Of a stretch of DNA of 64,000 nt, positions 23,777 to 35,382 are shown piece after piece. The notes under the pieces were generated by a model. It saw nothing but the letters and a program-made list of their open reading frames with translations, did not search any database and was not told the DNA's origin. The stretch comes from Coniella vitis (Eukaryota > Ascomycota > Sordariomycetes > Diaporthales > Schizoparmaceae). The DNA lies in contig WUJK01000004.1 in assembly GCA_011317545.1 (NCBI GenBank), forward strand, positions 3,232,501-3,296,500, in the 5' to 3' direction. A program made the position numbers and the translations under genes. Position 1 is the first letter of the stretch; each line of letters begins with the position of its first letter.

Positions 23777-24499
23777 ATGTCCTCCCTTTCGAACGGCAAC
23801 GGCGCCGCAAAGCCGGTCACCTCTTCCAAGTTCCAATTGCCCGCCCTGGACTTCAACTCCGGCGGCTCCTTAACCGACGGCACCGACATTCCCCCGCCGC
23901 TTCCATCACCTGTACAAGAGGAGGCGTCAAAAGTCGCAAAGGGTGCCGAGCCGGTACCGTCTTTGAAGTCCGTCAAGCCCACCGCTAATTCTGGTGTCAC
24001 CACATCCACCACCAAACCCACTACAAGTAATGGCACCCAGACCACCCCAGAAGCTCAGAGGCATCGCCTGAAGCGGCCAGAGGAACAGCGGGCACCTGAT
24101 TCGCCAATGTCAACCCTGGCTTCTCCTAGCATCCGACGCCTGTTGAGCCGCTATCAACTGAAGGAAGCCTCATTTGCTGACCGCCCTCCCACTCTAGATG
24201 AAGGCATCTTCTCTCCACGACCCATCAGCCAGAGCAATGCCAGTATTGCCACTGAAAAACAGTCCAGACGCAGCTCCGGATGGTTCCGCCGACTGCGAGG
24301 TTCCGACGGTCTAGACTCCAGACGCTCCAGCCGCATCTTTGTATCCTCCGATTCCGCAAGATCTTCGCTTCCTCCTACTGCTAAATCGACCGGCCCTCCA
24401 GCTCCCGTCATTCCCGAATTCAAGGCCCTTGGATCCAAGGTCGATCTGTCACACGACGCCGGCAGTCTTGGTTCAGATCTCTTCAAGAATATCAAATAA
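23777..24499 (+). CDS. Hypothetical Ser/Pro-rich basic protein
   Basis: Single-exon ORF of 240 aa starting at ATG 23777 in a good fungal context (cccaccATGt). No known domain was recognised. The protein is mostly low-complexity and predicted disordered: an N-terminal Ser/Thr/Pro stretch (residues 1-105), then a more conserved-looking core (SPSIRRLLSRYQLKEASFAD, residues ~117-136) and a basic Ser/Arg segment with an amphipathic patch (SSGWFRRLRGSDGLDSRRSS, ~175-195) that could be a phosphorylation-regulated membrane- or protein-binding motif. It ends SDLFKNIK. The long pyrimidine-rich leader and codon use support a real gene. The function is unknown. Confidence 0.7.
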   Translation: MSSLSNGNGAAKPVTSSKFQLPALDFNSGGSLTDGTDIPPPLPSPVQEEASKVAKGAEPVPSLKSVKPTANSGVTTSTTKPTTSNGTQTTPEAQRHRLKRPEEQRAPDSPMSTLASPSIRRLLSRYQLKEASFADRPPTLDEGIFSPRPISQSNASIATEKQSRRSSGWFRRLRGSDGLDSRRSSRIFVSSDSARSSLPPTAKSTGPPAPVIPEFKALGSKVDLSHDAGSLGSDLFKNIK

Positions 24500-25982
24500 A
24501 CACAATATCTGTCAGGTTTCCCTGCCGGATCTACATGCCTGCGGTCGAGCATCTGGTGGTTGTGGACACAGCGTCTACTAGGTTGCGGATCGCCTACCAG
24601 AGAGGTCTTTGCTCACGGCACAGGATGCAGTTGTGATCACATTCATTAATACGATATGCTTGTTGTCTACCACAAGACCGGAGAGATATGGAGACATCAG
24701 TTTTGAGATACCCCGCTCGCCACGTGCGAGCATCTTTACCACTCGACAGTCGAGCAACACCTTTACTTTTTTTTTGTTGACAAGGAAAACAAAAAACAAA
24801 TGTCGACTACTCGAGCGCTGAGCGACGTTTTGTGTCTGTTTCACTGTTGTTGAGAGTTAACTATGTGCTTCTTTTGTTTTGAGAGTTTATGGACTCTTTT
24901 GTTTTTTGGACCGCGACTCTATTCCTCCCTTTGCCTTAGGCGAGACATGGAGGCGGAACCAGGCCGATTTTGGTGTATATTTCTGGGGCTTTAATATCCA
25001 GCGCTTCTCTTTGATAGTCTGTACTGTCAAGCTTGCACAAGACTGTACTTTTCTTTTCCCTTTCCTCTTCTTCTGCTATGCGGGGTGGGGTTGATTGCGA
25101 CTCAGATAGAATTGCGCCCTTTCTCCTTGTTGCAACGGTAATGCATATTTCAACGCACGACCCATAGCATGACTTGTGTTGAATCTTGGGGGACGCCTTG
25201 GGGAATGAACAAAGTGGTTGGTGGCTAGCCTAAAAGTTCGATACACGTTTTAATGCAAACAACTATCACAGGGACAACTTGATATTGATCTTGACTCGTC
25301 TTTCCTATAGCTTGTGATCACTTTACCTTAAAGGGCAAGTCAATGGAGGTCCGACGGCGGCCAACTGAGCCACAATGACATCGAAATGCGAATCACTGGT
25401 TTGACCGCAGTACGCATCAAGGAAAAGTACATTACAGCGCAAAACACTGACAGAACAGCCTTGTGACAACTAGTATAATAGCTTACTCTTCATGCCTATG
25501 TTACTTGCTCAGCCAGTACTTGACGCGATGCAAACATTGAACGTTGCCCTTTCTCACCGCCTGGGTGAGACCTGGTAAGATTCGGGAACAAGACGTTGCA
25601 TTGCACGAGGCCAGTGGGGACATCTTTCTTCAACTCTTCTACGCAGGGTGCAGGTGTTTACGGCTACCTGCGCAATCTTGAGCTCCAAAAGTAAGTGGAC
25701 GGGAAACCATTGTTTTGCCTACGAGGCACGATTTTGCATGTAAGCATCATCTCAATTACATATGTATTGCTGTACTTCACTAAACAAGATATGCTCTGCG
25801 GCAGAACACCAATAACAATTCATTTCGAGATGTAACCACAAGGCTCATCAAAACCTTTTCTCATCTCATCGAATCACATGACGCTCCTTCATGTATCTGT
25901 TAGATTTCTTGCTTATGCACAGCGCATCACTTTACACTCCGCCTATGTTCGCTTCTCCGTGCACCTGGCACGTTTCCCCCAC
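24500..25982. other. Convergent intergenic region, no gene seen
   Basis: Holds the 3' ends of the plus-strand gene ending at 24,499 and the minus-strand RhoGEF ending at 25,983. Small ORFs present are not protein-like. A T-rich tract (cttttttttttgttg, ~24,765) and ordinary unique sequence are seen. Confidence 0.55.
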
Positions 25983-28900
25983 CTAACCAGCCTTATCGTG
26001 ACCATCATTGAGCAATAGTTCCATAATAATCTGCATACCGGGAACCTCTGGGTGCGTCATTGTGATTTTGACCGTGCCCTTTGAGTCCTGTCCATCGGGT
26101 ATGACTGATCCAGCTCCAACGCCACCAGCGCCTGTCGGTCCGCGCACACCATAATCAAGGCACCGCACATCGCGACCAGCCACAATCTGCCGCAGGCGTC
26201 CGTTTTCCGCATTGCGCACCTCAACATAATCCTCATTAAACAGCAGCAGATACTGTCCAAACATACTGGCCCCACGAGCCTTCTTTTGCTTGCCCGAGTA
26301 CTCCATGATCAGCGTGCGCGACACCTCGCCATGCTTGTCGACATACACGGCGCAATCCTCGTAGGCAAGAATGAACTCTTGCTCATTGAGCTTGAACATG
26401 CCCAGCGGCCGTTGGTCACGGATCCGGTTCGCAATATTGGCGATGGCAGGCTGATTCAGCCCACTGGGCACGGACATGGTCTGCTTCTTGTCCAGAGTGA
26501 GCATCTCAAAGCCCTTTGCGGTAGCCACCGCAATATACGTTTGGAACAGATTGAGAGAGTAGCATTCCGTCGGCAAGTAAAATTCGTCAAAATCCCGGAA
26601 TGATTCTGTCATCCCATTACCACCACGACGTCCGCCAAAAATACGCGGACGCCTGTCAGATGACCGTTGATAGACGGGTTCTAACACTTTGAAGGTGGTA
26701 TGCATACCCTCCTTCCGCTTATAAAAGATAAGCATGCGCTCCTTCATGCGCGCTGTGGCGAAGAAAGTCACGTCTTTGGCAAGTCGCTGTGGTGACTTGC
26801 GCACGCTGTCGTGGCTTGAGGCTGGGAAGTTTGAACTTGGCGCGATCGCTTCGAGAGGATATGCAATCAATGATCGATCTGCTGTAATCAAGCAAATCGA
26901 AAACTCCTCCAGCACAGCTATCTGTGTGACCCTGGTGAGTTGGACAGACTGATGGTGAGAGGGTGTTAGCTGACTAAATCACGAGAAGCTGCTGTCATTG
27001 ATAGGAGGGAGGCAAGAACTCACCCTGGTCCACCCTCGAGGATTTGATGCTTCAGATATATAGACGCCGTAGTCCGTCCCAATCGCGACCAAAGATTTTC
27101 CGAAAGCATTGAATGCCGTAGAGCAGTTTACCTGGGCTCTGCATACAGCTGGCGGGCCCCGACTAGAGCCATAGACTTTCTCGATCTCACGAATTGAGCG
27201 ATCAAGTGGCGTTCCCTTGATTGGAACACCTGGGGTCTTGCCAATGGCGGACACGGTGTCATATGCAAATGCGCCATCTGCCAAGATCCGAAGCCTGAAT
27301 GGCTCAGCATTTTGCGCGTGAAGGGCTCTCGCATGTTGAGTCTTGGCCTCAATAATTTTGCTGCACCACAGCTCGCGGTCTTGCTGAGAAGTAGCATAGA
27401 GCGTATAGACTTCATGACCAAGGTGCTTCACTCGGAATGGGAACAATGCTGCATCCGCCGATCCTGCTGTGTTGATGCGCGTAACGGCGTTCATATTCAG
27501 AGAACTCATCGAGGAGCCGGTGTCGGCATGGGGCAAGGCAGGCCGGTCCCCATTAGATCCAGTCTTGTTGAGCTGAGTACTAGAAGCATTGGCGATAGCC
27601 GTTCGAGTAAGAGGAGCCCTCAAACCTCCCTGCTTCATGACGGGCTCATCACGCATGCTCTCTAGGAACAATAAGGGCATAGGAATTGGCTGTTGCAAGA
27701 AGTTAGGACAAACACACGCAACTTGATTGTTATCGTGGCAATACGCACCTCCTTGGACACATCGTATTTCTTATCTTTGCCGTCTTTCGAGGGATATTCT
27801 TTGGCGAGAATAAAATAGTGATCGAACAACAACGCATGGGTATCGACCCAACGGACGCCTTTCGATCCCATTCTGGTAAGATCACCTCGGTGGATCAACT
27901 GTCTCCCCAAATGATCGAGATTCAGCACGGACTGGAAACCTGGACGGAGTACCAGTGCAGTCTGCAGCATGTGGAGATCCACCTTGCTCTTGCTGCGGGC
28001 TACTGCTTCGTCACACTTGTGTGTGACGGCTCGGATTTCTTCGAGCGCCTTGAGCAGATTCGTCTTCTCCTCACTATCCAGAACCATCTTTTTCAAGCTT
28101 GCGTCAAGTAAAAGGCTATAACGCTGGAGTCGCGTAATGGGCGCTTTGAGAAAAGTATCCCAGCCCAATCGGTTTGATCGTTTATGACGCTGAACATGAT
28201 CCAGAAATTGCGCAAACACCCCATTGCGAGATGACTCTTTGCGAATTGCGAGTTGTGCAAGAGGAAAGGCTGCAGAGAATTCCAAATAGGGTACCTCGGC
28301 CTTCCGAATCCACTCGCGAAAGATGTCAGAGAAGCCCACGATCCAAGGGCCCTGTTCGTTCTGACGGTACTTCAACTGCGCAAGCAAATATTCTTTGTTG
28401 ACCTGGTGCACAGCATCGACTTTACCAAAGACCTTGTCAACGAAACCCTTCATGCGAGCAGGTGGGATGATAGGAGGTTGCCAAGACACGAGTTGGTCTC
28501 GGTACAGCAACCTTACAACCTCAAGTTGACCCATGTAATCCTCTTCACCTGTCACAATCTCGTGCAGGATATTCTGACGGTCAGTCTCCTTCTTTGGCTT
28601 CGCCTCAAGATCGGATTTGTCGAGCTTATAGAATGTTGCCCAGTCTACGTGATGCGTTGACTCCTCGCTCAAAAGCTCATCCAGATTGGCCTTCTTGAGA
28701 GTTCGTGTGCAATGGTAAGAGTAACACCTGCCACCGGCCTCGGTTTCATGGACCTTTGGTGCATAACAACCATGACCAGTGAGCTGCCACAAGACGCCAG
28801 AAACCGAGCCCCGGCCGAACTTCGCCCACTCCTCGTCTTCAACCAGTATGCCGGCATCATAGAGTCGATCGGTCACTGTCACACTAAGCGTTTCGGCATC

Positions 28901-31165
28901 TGCAATATTCATTGTCGGAACCTTGGTAGTAAACAGCTTGGCAATACCCTCCTCAATGGTCTTGCGCTTGAGATCAGGCTCGCCTTCGGCCATTTCCCGG
29001 AGCCAGGCTGCAATGCTGCTCAGTGCCCAAGGCTCTGAGCAACGCTTCCAATCCCCGGAGCTGAGCTTGTCCGGAACGAATTTCTTTTTGCGACCACTTG
29101 GCAGGGTGATCATATCGTAAGCCATGGGAGACGGCGATCCCGTTTCATAGCCCTCAAGAGGAGTGCCAAGCTGGGAGCCCTGATGTTGCTGGTGCTGCTG
29201 ACGCAACGCTCTCTTACGCTCTTCTGCAGCATCGGTTCTAGATCTCCCCGGAAGTTGAACAGGAGGCGTCGTCGTATGGCTTGAGAGCGAGATTGACCGC
29301 TCGACCTGCTGTTGATGGGTCAAGAGAGGTTTGTTCATGTCGAAGCCATCAGCTCGCTGCACTCGTGAGTCGGCACTGAGCGAGTAACCGTGTTGGACCG
29401 ATCCACCACGGATCGGAGACTGCACAGACAGCGAACTGGTATCGGATTCGGGAGGCAAGGCTGGCAATGGACGGTTGGATAGCCCCGGATGGAAGAATAG
29501 GTCTGGAAGGTCTTCTTTGACTGGTGAGTCGCTGCCACTGGCACGGTCATCGCCCTCATCAAAACTGCGGCGATGCGCTGTTGGCGCCTGTAGCCCGCCG
29601 GTGTCGCCGTAATCCACATGGGCTGCCACACCATAGTATGCGTCATCGTCGCTGTCGTCCTCTGGATAAGGCAGATTCTGTTCTGCCGGAGGCGCTGGCA
29701 GAGGTCTCTCACGATGTTGCAATGAAGTGGTTCTCGCCGGGGGAGACGTCACACTGTTCCCGTATGGAAGACTTGGTGTGTAGCCTCCACTCAATGCAGC
29801 AATATCCTGAGACCCAGCATAATCACTTTCGCTGCCACTTGGCTGCTCTTCAGGCGGTGCAGGTAGCGAGGAGAGCGTCGACTGGTGGGGAGGACCATAG
29901 GATAGAGACGAAGTGTTTCCGCTAAATCGCCGATCAATCAGCTCATCATCCTGCATCATAGCCAAGCCAGCAGCTCCATCCCCATCACTATCCTCTTCAT
30001 CCAAGAATGTCCTGCGGCTGTCCAGCGTCGAGGCATTCGAGTTATACCTGCCCACGCCGGTGCTTATTGTCCCTTGTATGGTCGATGCCGAAGCCCGCGA
30101 TTCAAAACTTGTTCGCAACTTGTCGATGTCATCGTCAGAGAGGTTACCATTGATTGGGGCCGGCCGTGAAGCGCTGCCGCCGCCCAGGTCATTGAATATA
30201 TCTTCCATTAAACTCTCTTGTGCGACTTGATCTGTAGCAAAGTATGTCAGGTTTGAATTACCCAGCAACTCGTCCGAAGGCGTGTCTGCCGGTCGGGTCG
30301 GCAGGGGAGCGTTTGCCGGGTGTCTTGCCATGTTCGAAGACGACCTACTCGAGGTCGCGAATATGGCGTTAGGGTCGGCAGCAGAGTAATTTGGACCGAC
30401 GGGCATTTGAAAGGAGGCAGAATAGGGCGCTTGGGGAACGTAAGGAGGACCCTGTGGAGACGTGGTTCCGTTAAGCGGGTGAGAGCCCACGTTCCAGGTG
30501 GACTGATATGGGGCGGCTGGGATAGACGGTGTCGAGTGCGTCGAATACTGAGGACTACTCGATAGAGTGGGGGTGTGCTGAGCATTGCCAGTGGGGGCGT
30601 GCATCTGCGATGTCATGATATCGTGGTTGTACGTCGGGCTGTAGGATGGGTTTACCGCTTGAGGGTACGGCGCAGCTGCTTGCTGAGCAACCACAGAGTT
30701 ACTGTAGGAATGACCGTACTGGTTGAAGCGTTGTTGCGTTGGGCTCACGCCTGCGTAGACTGACGGATCGTAAGCAGTGTGGTTATAGCCAGTAGATTGA
30801 GGTGCGTAGGCCGAGGGATGGGTCTGTGTGGGTGAAGCATAGCGTGCGGCGGGATGGTACGGCAATGTCGTCGGGCTTGATCTCACAAAGTCTTGTGGGT
30901 TGTACGTAGGTGAGACGGGCACCTGGGGGAGCGGAGGCTGATATGAATGTTGGAAACCAGTCGCAGAGCTGGGTGGGCTCGTCATGTACGTCTCGGCTTG
31001 CCTTCCCATATCCTGGACGTGGTGTCGAGCAGAATCGGCAGCAGAATCATCGCCCTCGTTGAAGCTGTCCCTTCGCGGCGGATAGACATTCTGAGCTTGA
31101 CCAGGAACAGGATATTGTACCGGAGGCAAGTGGCCGTAGCGGGGGTTATTGCCTCGGAAAGACAT
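25983..31165 (-). CDS. ROM2: Rho1 guanine nucleotide exchange factor, Rom2 type (DEP-DH-PH-CNH)
   Basis: Predicted to activate Rho1 at the plasma membrane and so control beta-glucan synthase and the cell-wall-integrity MAP kinase pathway. Three exons, 31165-27749, 27689-27024 and 26948-25983, with introns of 59 nt (GTGCGT...CAG) and 75 nt (GTGAGT...CAG); all phases agree, giving 1,682 aa. A long Pro/Ser/Gln-rich N-terminus (residues 1-~700) precedes a DEP domain (~710-800), the RhoGEF DH domain (~863-1056, NILHEIVTGEEDYMGQLEV and APITRLQRYSLLLDA), a PH domain crossing the first intron (~1093-1260, join SKE-PIPMPLLFLES) and a CNH/citron domain (~1329-1670, VTQIAVLEEFSICLITAD). ATG 31165 was chosen because the in-frame sequence upstream is repetitive and unlike the family. 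Confidence 0.93.
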
Positions 31166-33466
31166 GATGGGCCAGCAGGATGGCCGCAGCACAATTCCGC
31201 ACTGCCCTTCTACTCCTTGTTCTATTGCGCGTGCCAAGAGCAAATCGGTCTCTTCGTGTCTCTGGGGTGTAGTCGCTAGATCAACAAGGCCAGTAGAGGT
31301 CGAAACCAAGGCCAGAGAAGTCGAGGTGGGTTGGTTGTTAGGTAAATAGGTAGGTCCGTAGGTAGGTAGATAGGTGGACAGCCGAGTCGCGGCAGCGGCG
31401 GCGACGGCGGCGCGCAGGCGAGGGAGCGGCACAGTGTGCCGTGCGGTAGGTTGATGGCGGCCGCTGCAGTCGAAAGCAGCAACAGGGGCCGGCTAGTGAG
31501 ACAGCGAGGATTGGGGATGGTTGTCGATTTCAATCGCGGGCAGGGCGGCGACGAAGTAGAAGAGAACGAGGGAGGTAGAATATTGGTGGCAGCCTCGCGT
31601 CGGGCTCGCTCTCGTGGAAAGTACTCTCTCTGTAGAGGTGGGCCTATCGCCGTGTCTCGCCTTGTGGGACGGGCCTAACGCTGGCTCGTCATTGAATTGC
31701 GTCTCGGCTGTTGCGCTTTCAACTGAGACAGGGAGATGGGCGAGATAAAGGCACGCAGCGTTGGCGTTGTGTCTGTCGCTGCAAGAATCGACGCGGCAGA
31801 AGCTGCTTAGCGATGGGAAATGAGAGACGGGCGACGAGGCCAAATCAGGTCAGGATGGAGCAGAGGGAAGCAGGGGAAGGGGAATAGCCAGGACAGCCAG
31901 TCAATTGCTCTCAGTCACAGCGCAGCCCGAGTCATCTGCTCTCCTCTTGACTTGGAGGTGTCGCATCCACGGCAGATTGCGCCCAGGTAAGAGAAGTTCA
32001 ATCCTCTGCCTTGAGTGGATGAGGATCCCAAATCCCAGTCCCTGAGGCATGCCTGACTGGGCGCTGTGCAGCCCTGTGCTGGGCCTATGCTGGCCTGGCT
32101 GAGCCTGCTCAATTTAGCGGCTCCTGTCATCCACTAAGCCCCTTAAACGCCGCTGCCGCCTTTGCCCGTTTGTAAATCGCCAACTCAACTTACAGGGTGA
32201 TTAGCACTATGGGGTAAAAGACTCTCCTACTCTCTCCTCATCTAGAGCTATTTCACGCCTGACATATTTTCTGAGCAAATTGCGAATATTAGATCACTGG
32301 GCGATGCCATAGAGACCTTAGCGTACCAATACGTTATCTTTATCGACCCGATTGGGCACGGAGAAGGCTCCCAGCCTCAACCGCAATGCGCTATTGTTTG
32401 TTTGAAGTGTCTGTTTCAATCAAGCCAGCTTCGACACAGCCCGTATGGCCAAAGTTCAGAGTATATCCTATTGATACATATAGCGCGCAAGACTCGGCTT
32501 GATATCTAATAGGTATGTCTAAAATGTATTAAAGCTTGCGCATGTACTAAGTAGGCTTGTTGATGTGTCTTTTAAAGGTTTTGGGCTCTCGACAGATCAA
32601 GCGATTGCTCATGACACCAATCATGCCTGACACTTGTGAATTAATACAATAAATAGCGTATGGCCTAGATACTACCGCCATGATGGCCAATGACTGTACA
32701 TATGTGGTCTAGTTGCCCTGCTCTGCTTCGAAGAGCTACAGCATGTTGCTGCGTTCCCCGCTTGATGTTGTTGGCTAAATGTGTCTTGTAAATGCAATAA
32801 CACACTTCCCCCCAAGAAAACCTCCAAGTTTATCAAAAATGATATTATAATCTTCAATAATAAAACCTAACAATGGTTACACCGGTACAGCTGTGATGCA
32901 GCTGCTCACTTTGCGTTGTTGGCTTTTATAAAGTGAAGCATATAGGTCCCGAGGCCTACTATGTACAGCCACCGACACCGGACGGAAGAGTACGGAGTTT
33001 ACATAATACAGCATGGACAAGGTCATCGCGGGCCTTGAAGCTTGAAGCTGAGCCTACTGATGAGGCGTCCAGACGGCCAACAACATTACTCGTTTGAGTA
33101 TCCAGTGTACATCAATCCATGTGCTTCCACTCATTTGGATCTGTACGGCTGTAAAATCGAATGAAAATGGCACATAAACTAGAGTTCCTCCAATATATCT
33201 ATGCACATAGTTATCCAAGAACCCGCTTAATAATCCTTCGGTGGTACGAAGTGGGGTTTCGCGAATGACGAATATGGGAGTGGGGGACATGTACATAGTA
33301 CTGGAATGGTCGGGAAGCTCGCTATGCCGGACTGCTGTTGCCTCTTTGCTCCGTACTTCTCATTTCTCCTCTATTCTTCGCTTTCTTCACTCCTCCCCAT
33401 TTCCAGTTCGCAACAAACAAAGCAGCATTGAACCCTCATCCCCGTTCAAATCCATACACATTCAAA
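31166..33466. other. Divergent promoter region between the RhoGEF and SOD1 genes
   Basis: No gene was recognised in 2.3 kb. Next to the RhoGEF start there is a simple (GTAG)-type tract (31,340-31,375) and a GGC-rich tract (31,395-31,415), probably 5' UTR. From ~32,160 to 33,000 the composition is somewhat AT-richer, and an acatgtacatagtact palindrome occurs at 33,287-33,302. A pyrimidine-rich stretch at 33,350-33,420 lies just upstream of the SOD1 start. Confidence 0.55.
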
Positions 33467-34377
33467 ATGGTCAAAGCAGGTGAGAACTTACAGCTACCCC
33501 TACAGCCCTTGAGCGAGCTATGACAGCTCTGCCGTAGCTCCAGGCCTCAAAAGGAGGGGCATTACGTCGAGGTTCTGCGAGGCACCGTTCCCGTGTCATC
33601 CGCCAGAAGCACCTTGATGGGCAGTTTGCTCGGTTCCTGGATCGTATCTCCTTGTAGCACGTGGTCTTTGCCACGGAGCCTTTCCATTGTCCTTCTGGAA
33701 CAGCACGCTGACATTTGGTATTTCTCCGCCTGCAGTTTGCGTGGTCCGCGGTGACGCCAAGGTCGCCGGCACTGTCACCTTTGAGCAAACCTCTGAGTCC
33801 GATCCTACCACCATCACTTGGGACATCACCGGCAACGACCCCAATGCTAAGCGCGGCATGCACATCCACACCTTTGGTGACAACACCAACGGCTGCACAT
33901 CTGCTGGCCCTCACTGTAAGCCCCTATGGCCCATACTCTCCGTCCCTCCATCCATCCATCATACACTACGCCTGGAAAGGTTGCTTGCTTGCTTGCCTGC
34001 TTGTCCGTCTAGCTAATACCTGCCTTCCAGTCAACCCCCACAACAAGACCCACGGTGCTCCTTCTGATGAGGTTCGCCACGTTGGTGATTTGGGCAACAT
34101 TGAGACTGATGGCCAGGGCAACTCCAAGGGCACCGTGCAGGACAAGCTCGTCAAGCTGATTGGACCCGAATCTGTCATTGGTGTATGTTTCCTTCAATTT
34201 CCCCTTTCAACAGCGATTGCCCTGAGTCGAGACTAAAATGTGCTAATTGGTTTGCAGCGCACAATTGTTGTCCACGCTGGCACTGACGACCTTGGCAAGG
34301 GCGATAGCGAGGAGTCTCTTAAGACTGGCAACGCTGGCGGCCGCCCAGCCTGCGGTGTTATTGGAATTTCCAACTAA
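33467..34377 (+). CDS. SOD1: Cu/Zn superoxide dismutase (cytosolic)
   Basis: Disproportionates superoxide to oxygen and hydrogen peroxide in the cytosol. Four exons, 33467-33479 (only 13 nt), 33736-33915, 34031-34182 and 34258-34377, give 154 aa, the standard length. The first intron (256 nt) is long for this gene set. All metal ligands are present: His47, His49, His64 and Cu/Zn-bridging ligands through His72, His81, Asp84 and His121, plus the disulfide pair Cys58-Cys147 and the signature [20 protein letters not shown]. The C-terminus is [13 protein letters not shown]. No signal peptide, so this is the intracellular form. The start is fixed by MVKA, which is common to fungal SOD1, and by the GTGAGA donor right after it. 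Confidence 0.97.
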
Positions 34378-35382
34378 GTAGTTTATATTTAGTAATTCTG
34401 GCATTCGTCTTTCGAAACTGAGAATGTGAAACTATAACCTGAAATACACTGGTTTGGAATACGAGTCTTCTGCTTGTAATGCTCTTTGTGGTGACCTCAG
34501 GTAGCTTTTCTGTAAATCAGCTCTGCTTGAGCAGAAGATTATGTGACTTGGCATACACTTGAGAACGGACTCAACCACCTCATAGCCAGGCATCTTCCCC
34601 TCGTCACTCATTGCCTCCTGAGACCATGTCCTGGTTGCTATTTCTTTTTACTTACAACAGACTTCCAGACTCGTCCTAGAGCTTGGAAGCTATAAGGTGT
34701 GTATGAAATATATAGGGAATTGGTTACCATAGTATTACAAGTTTCGAGTACCGTGTTGAATGCTCATTGCTTCCCGAAACAGGCTAGCGGCATGGCACAC
34801 CGCCCCACTCTAGCTCAAGGGTCCACTCTCTTTTGGCTGAACGTACCGACCGCACGAGATTGGATACATATCTGGCCAGAAGGCGCGCGCGCACACGAGA
34901 CGCTGAATATCATTCTTCCACAAGCGCCCTACCAAACTTTTTGCTCATTCCGCAGTATTTCCTCTCTTTTGTCCTTCCAACTCTTTTCTACTCAACCTCA
35001 CCTACATTGATCATTGCAAGTGGATAACCCGTCATCCTCTTGCTATTCCGTTCCGCATCCTGGTAAGTAGGTGTCTTTAACTCTCAGTCTCCTCTCGCTC
35101 CGTCGTCACATGAATCACCATCCCCCCACTCACAGAATACTTACTTGCCTCCGCACTGCATAAACGGGCCAGTCCTATATGCCTGACAAAGGCCTTGATA
35201 CGATGTTTCGTTGAACAGGTGCCATCATTGTTCTTCGCAGGCCTCTCTTTTCATAAGATACCCTTGGGATATTACTCAAAAGCTTGACATCAAAACAGCT
35301 AACACGTCTACAGATATTAGTGCGCTGCCTTGCTTTGCTCGGCTCATTCTTCGTCATTCTCTCTTCCGGTTCTGCTGTCACC
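34378..35382. other. Intergenic: SOD1 3' region and Tudor-SN promoter/leader
   Basis: No additional gene was seen. The right half is pyrimidine-rich and contains a probable 5' UTR intron of the Tudor-SN gene, described separately. Confidence 0.55.
35063..35313 (+). other. Probable 5' UTR intron of the Tudor-SN gene
   Basis: A perfect fungal donor (g/GTAAGT) at 35063 pairs with a branch-type gctaac at ~35298 and acceptor ctacAG ending at 35313, 251 nt. An alternative acceptor (cactcacAG) ends at 35135. The ATG used lies 70 nt after the far acceptor. There is no ATG in the short stretch upstream of the donor that would extend the protein. Confidence 0.45.

Noticed and set aside
31166..31432. 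89-codon upstream extension of the RhoGEF frame
   Set aside because: It comes from GTAG- and GGC-type simple repeats; the family-like N-terminus begins at MSFRGNN.
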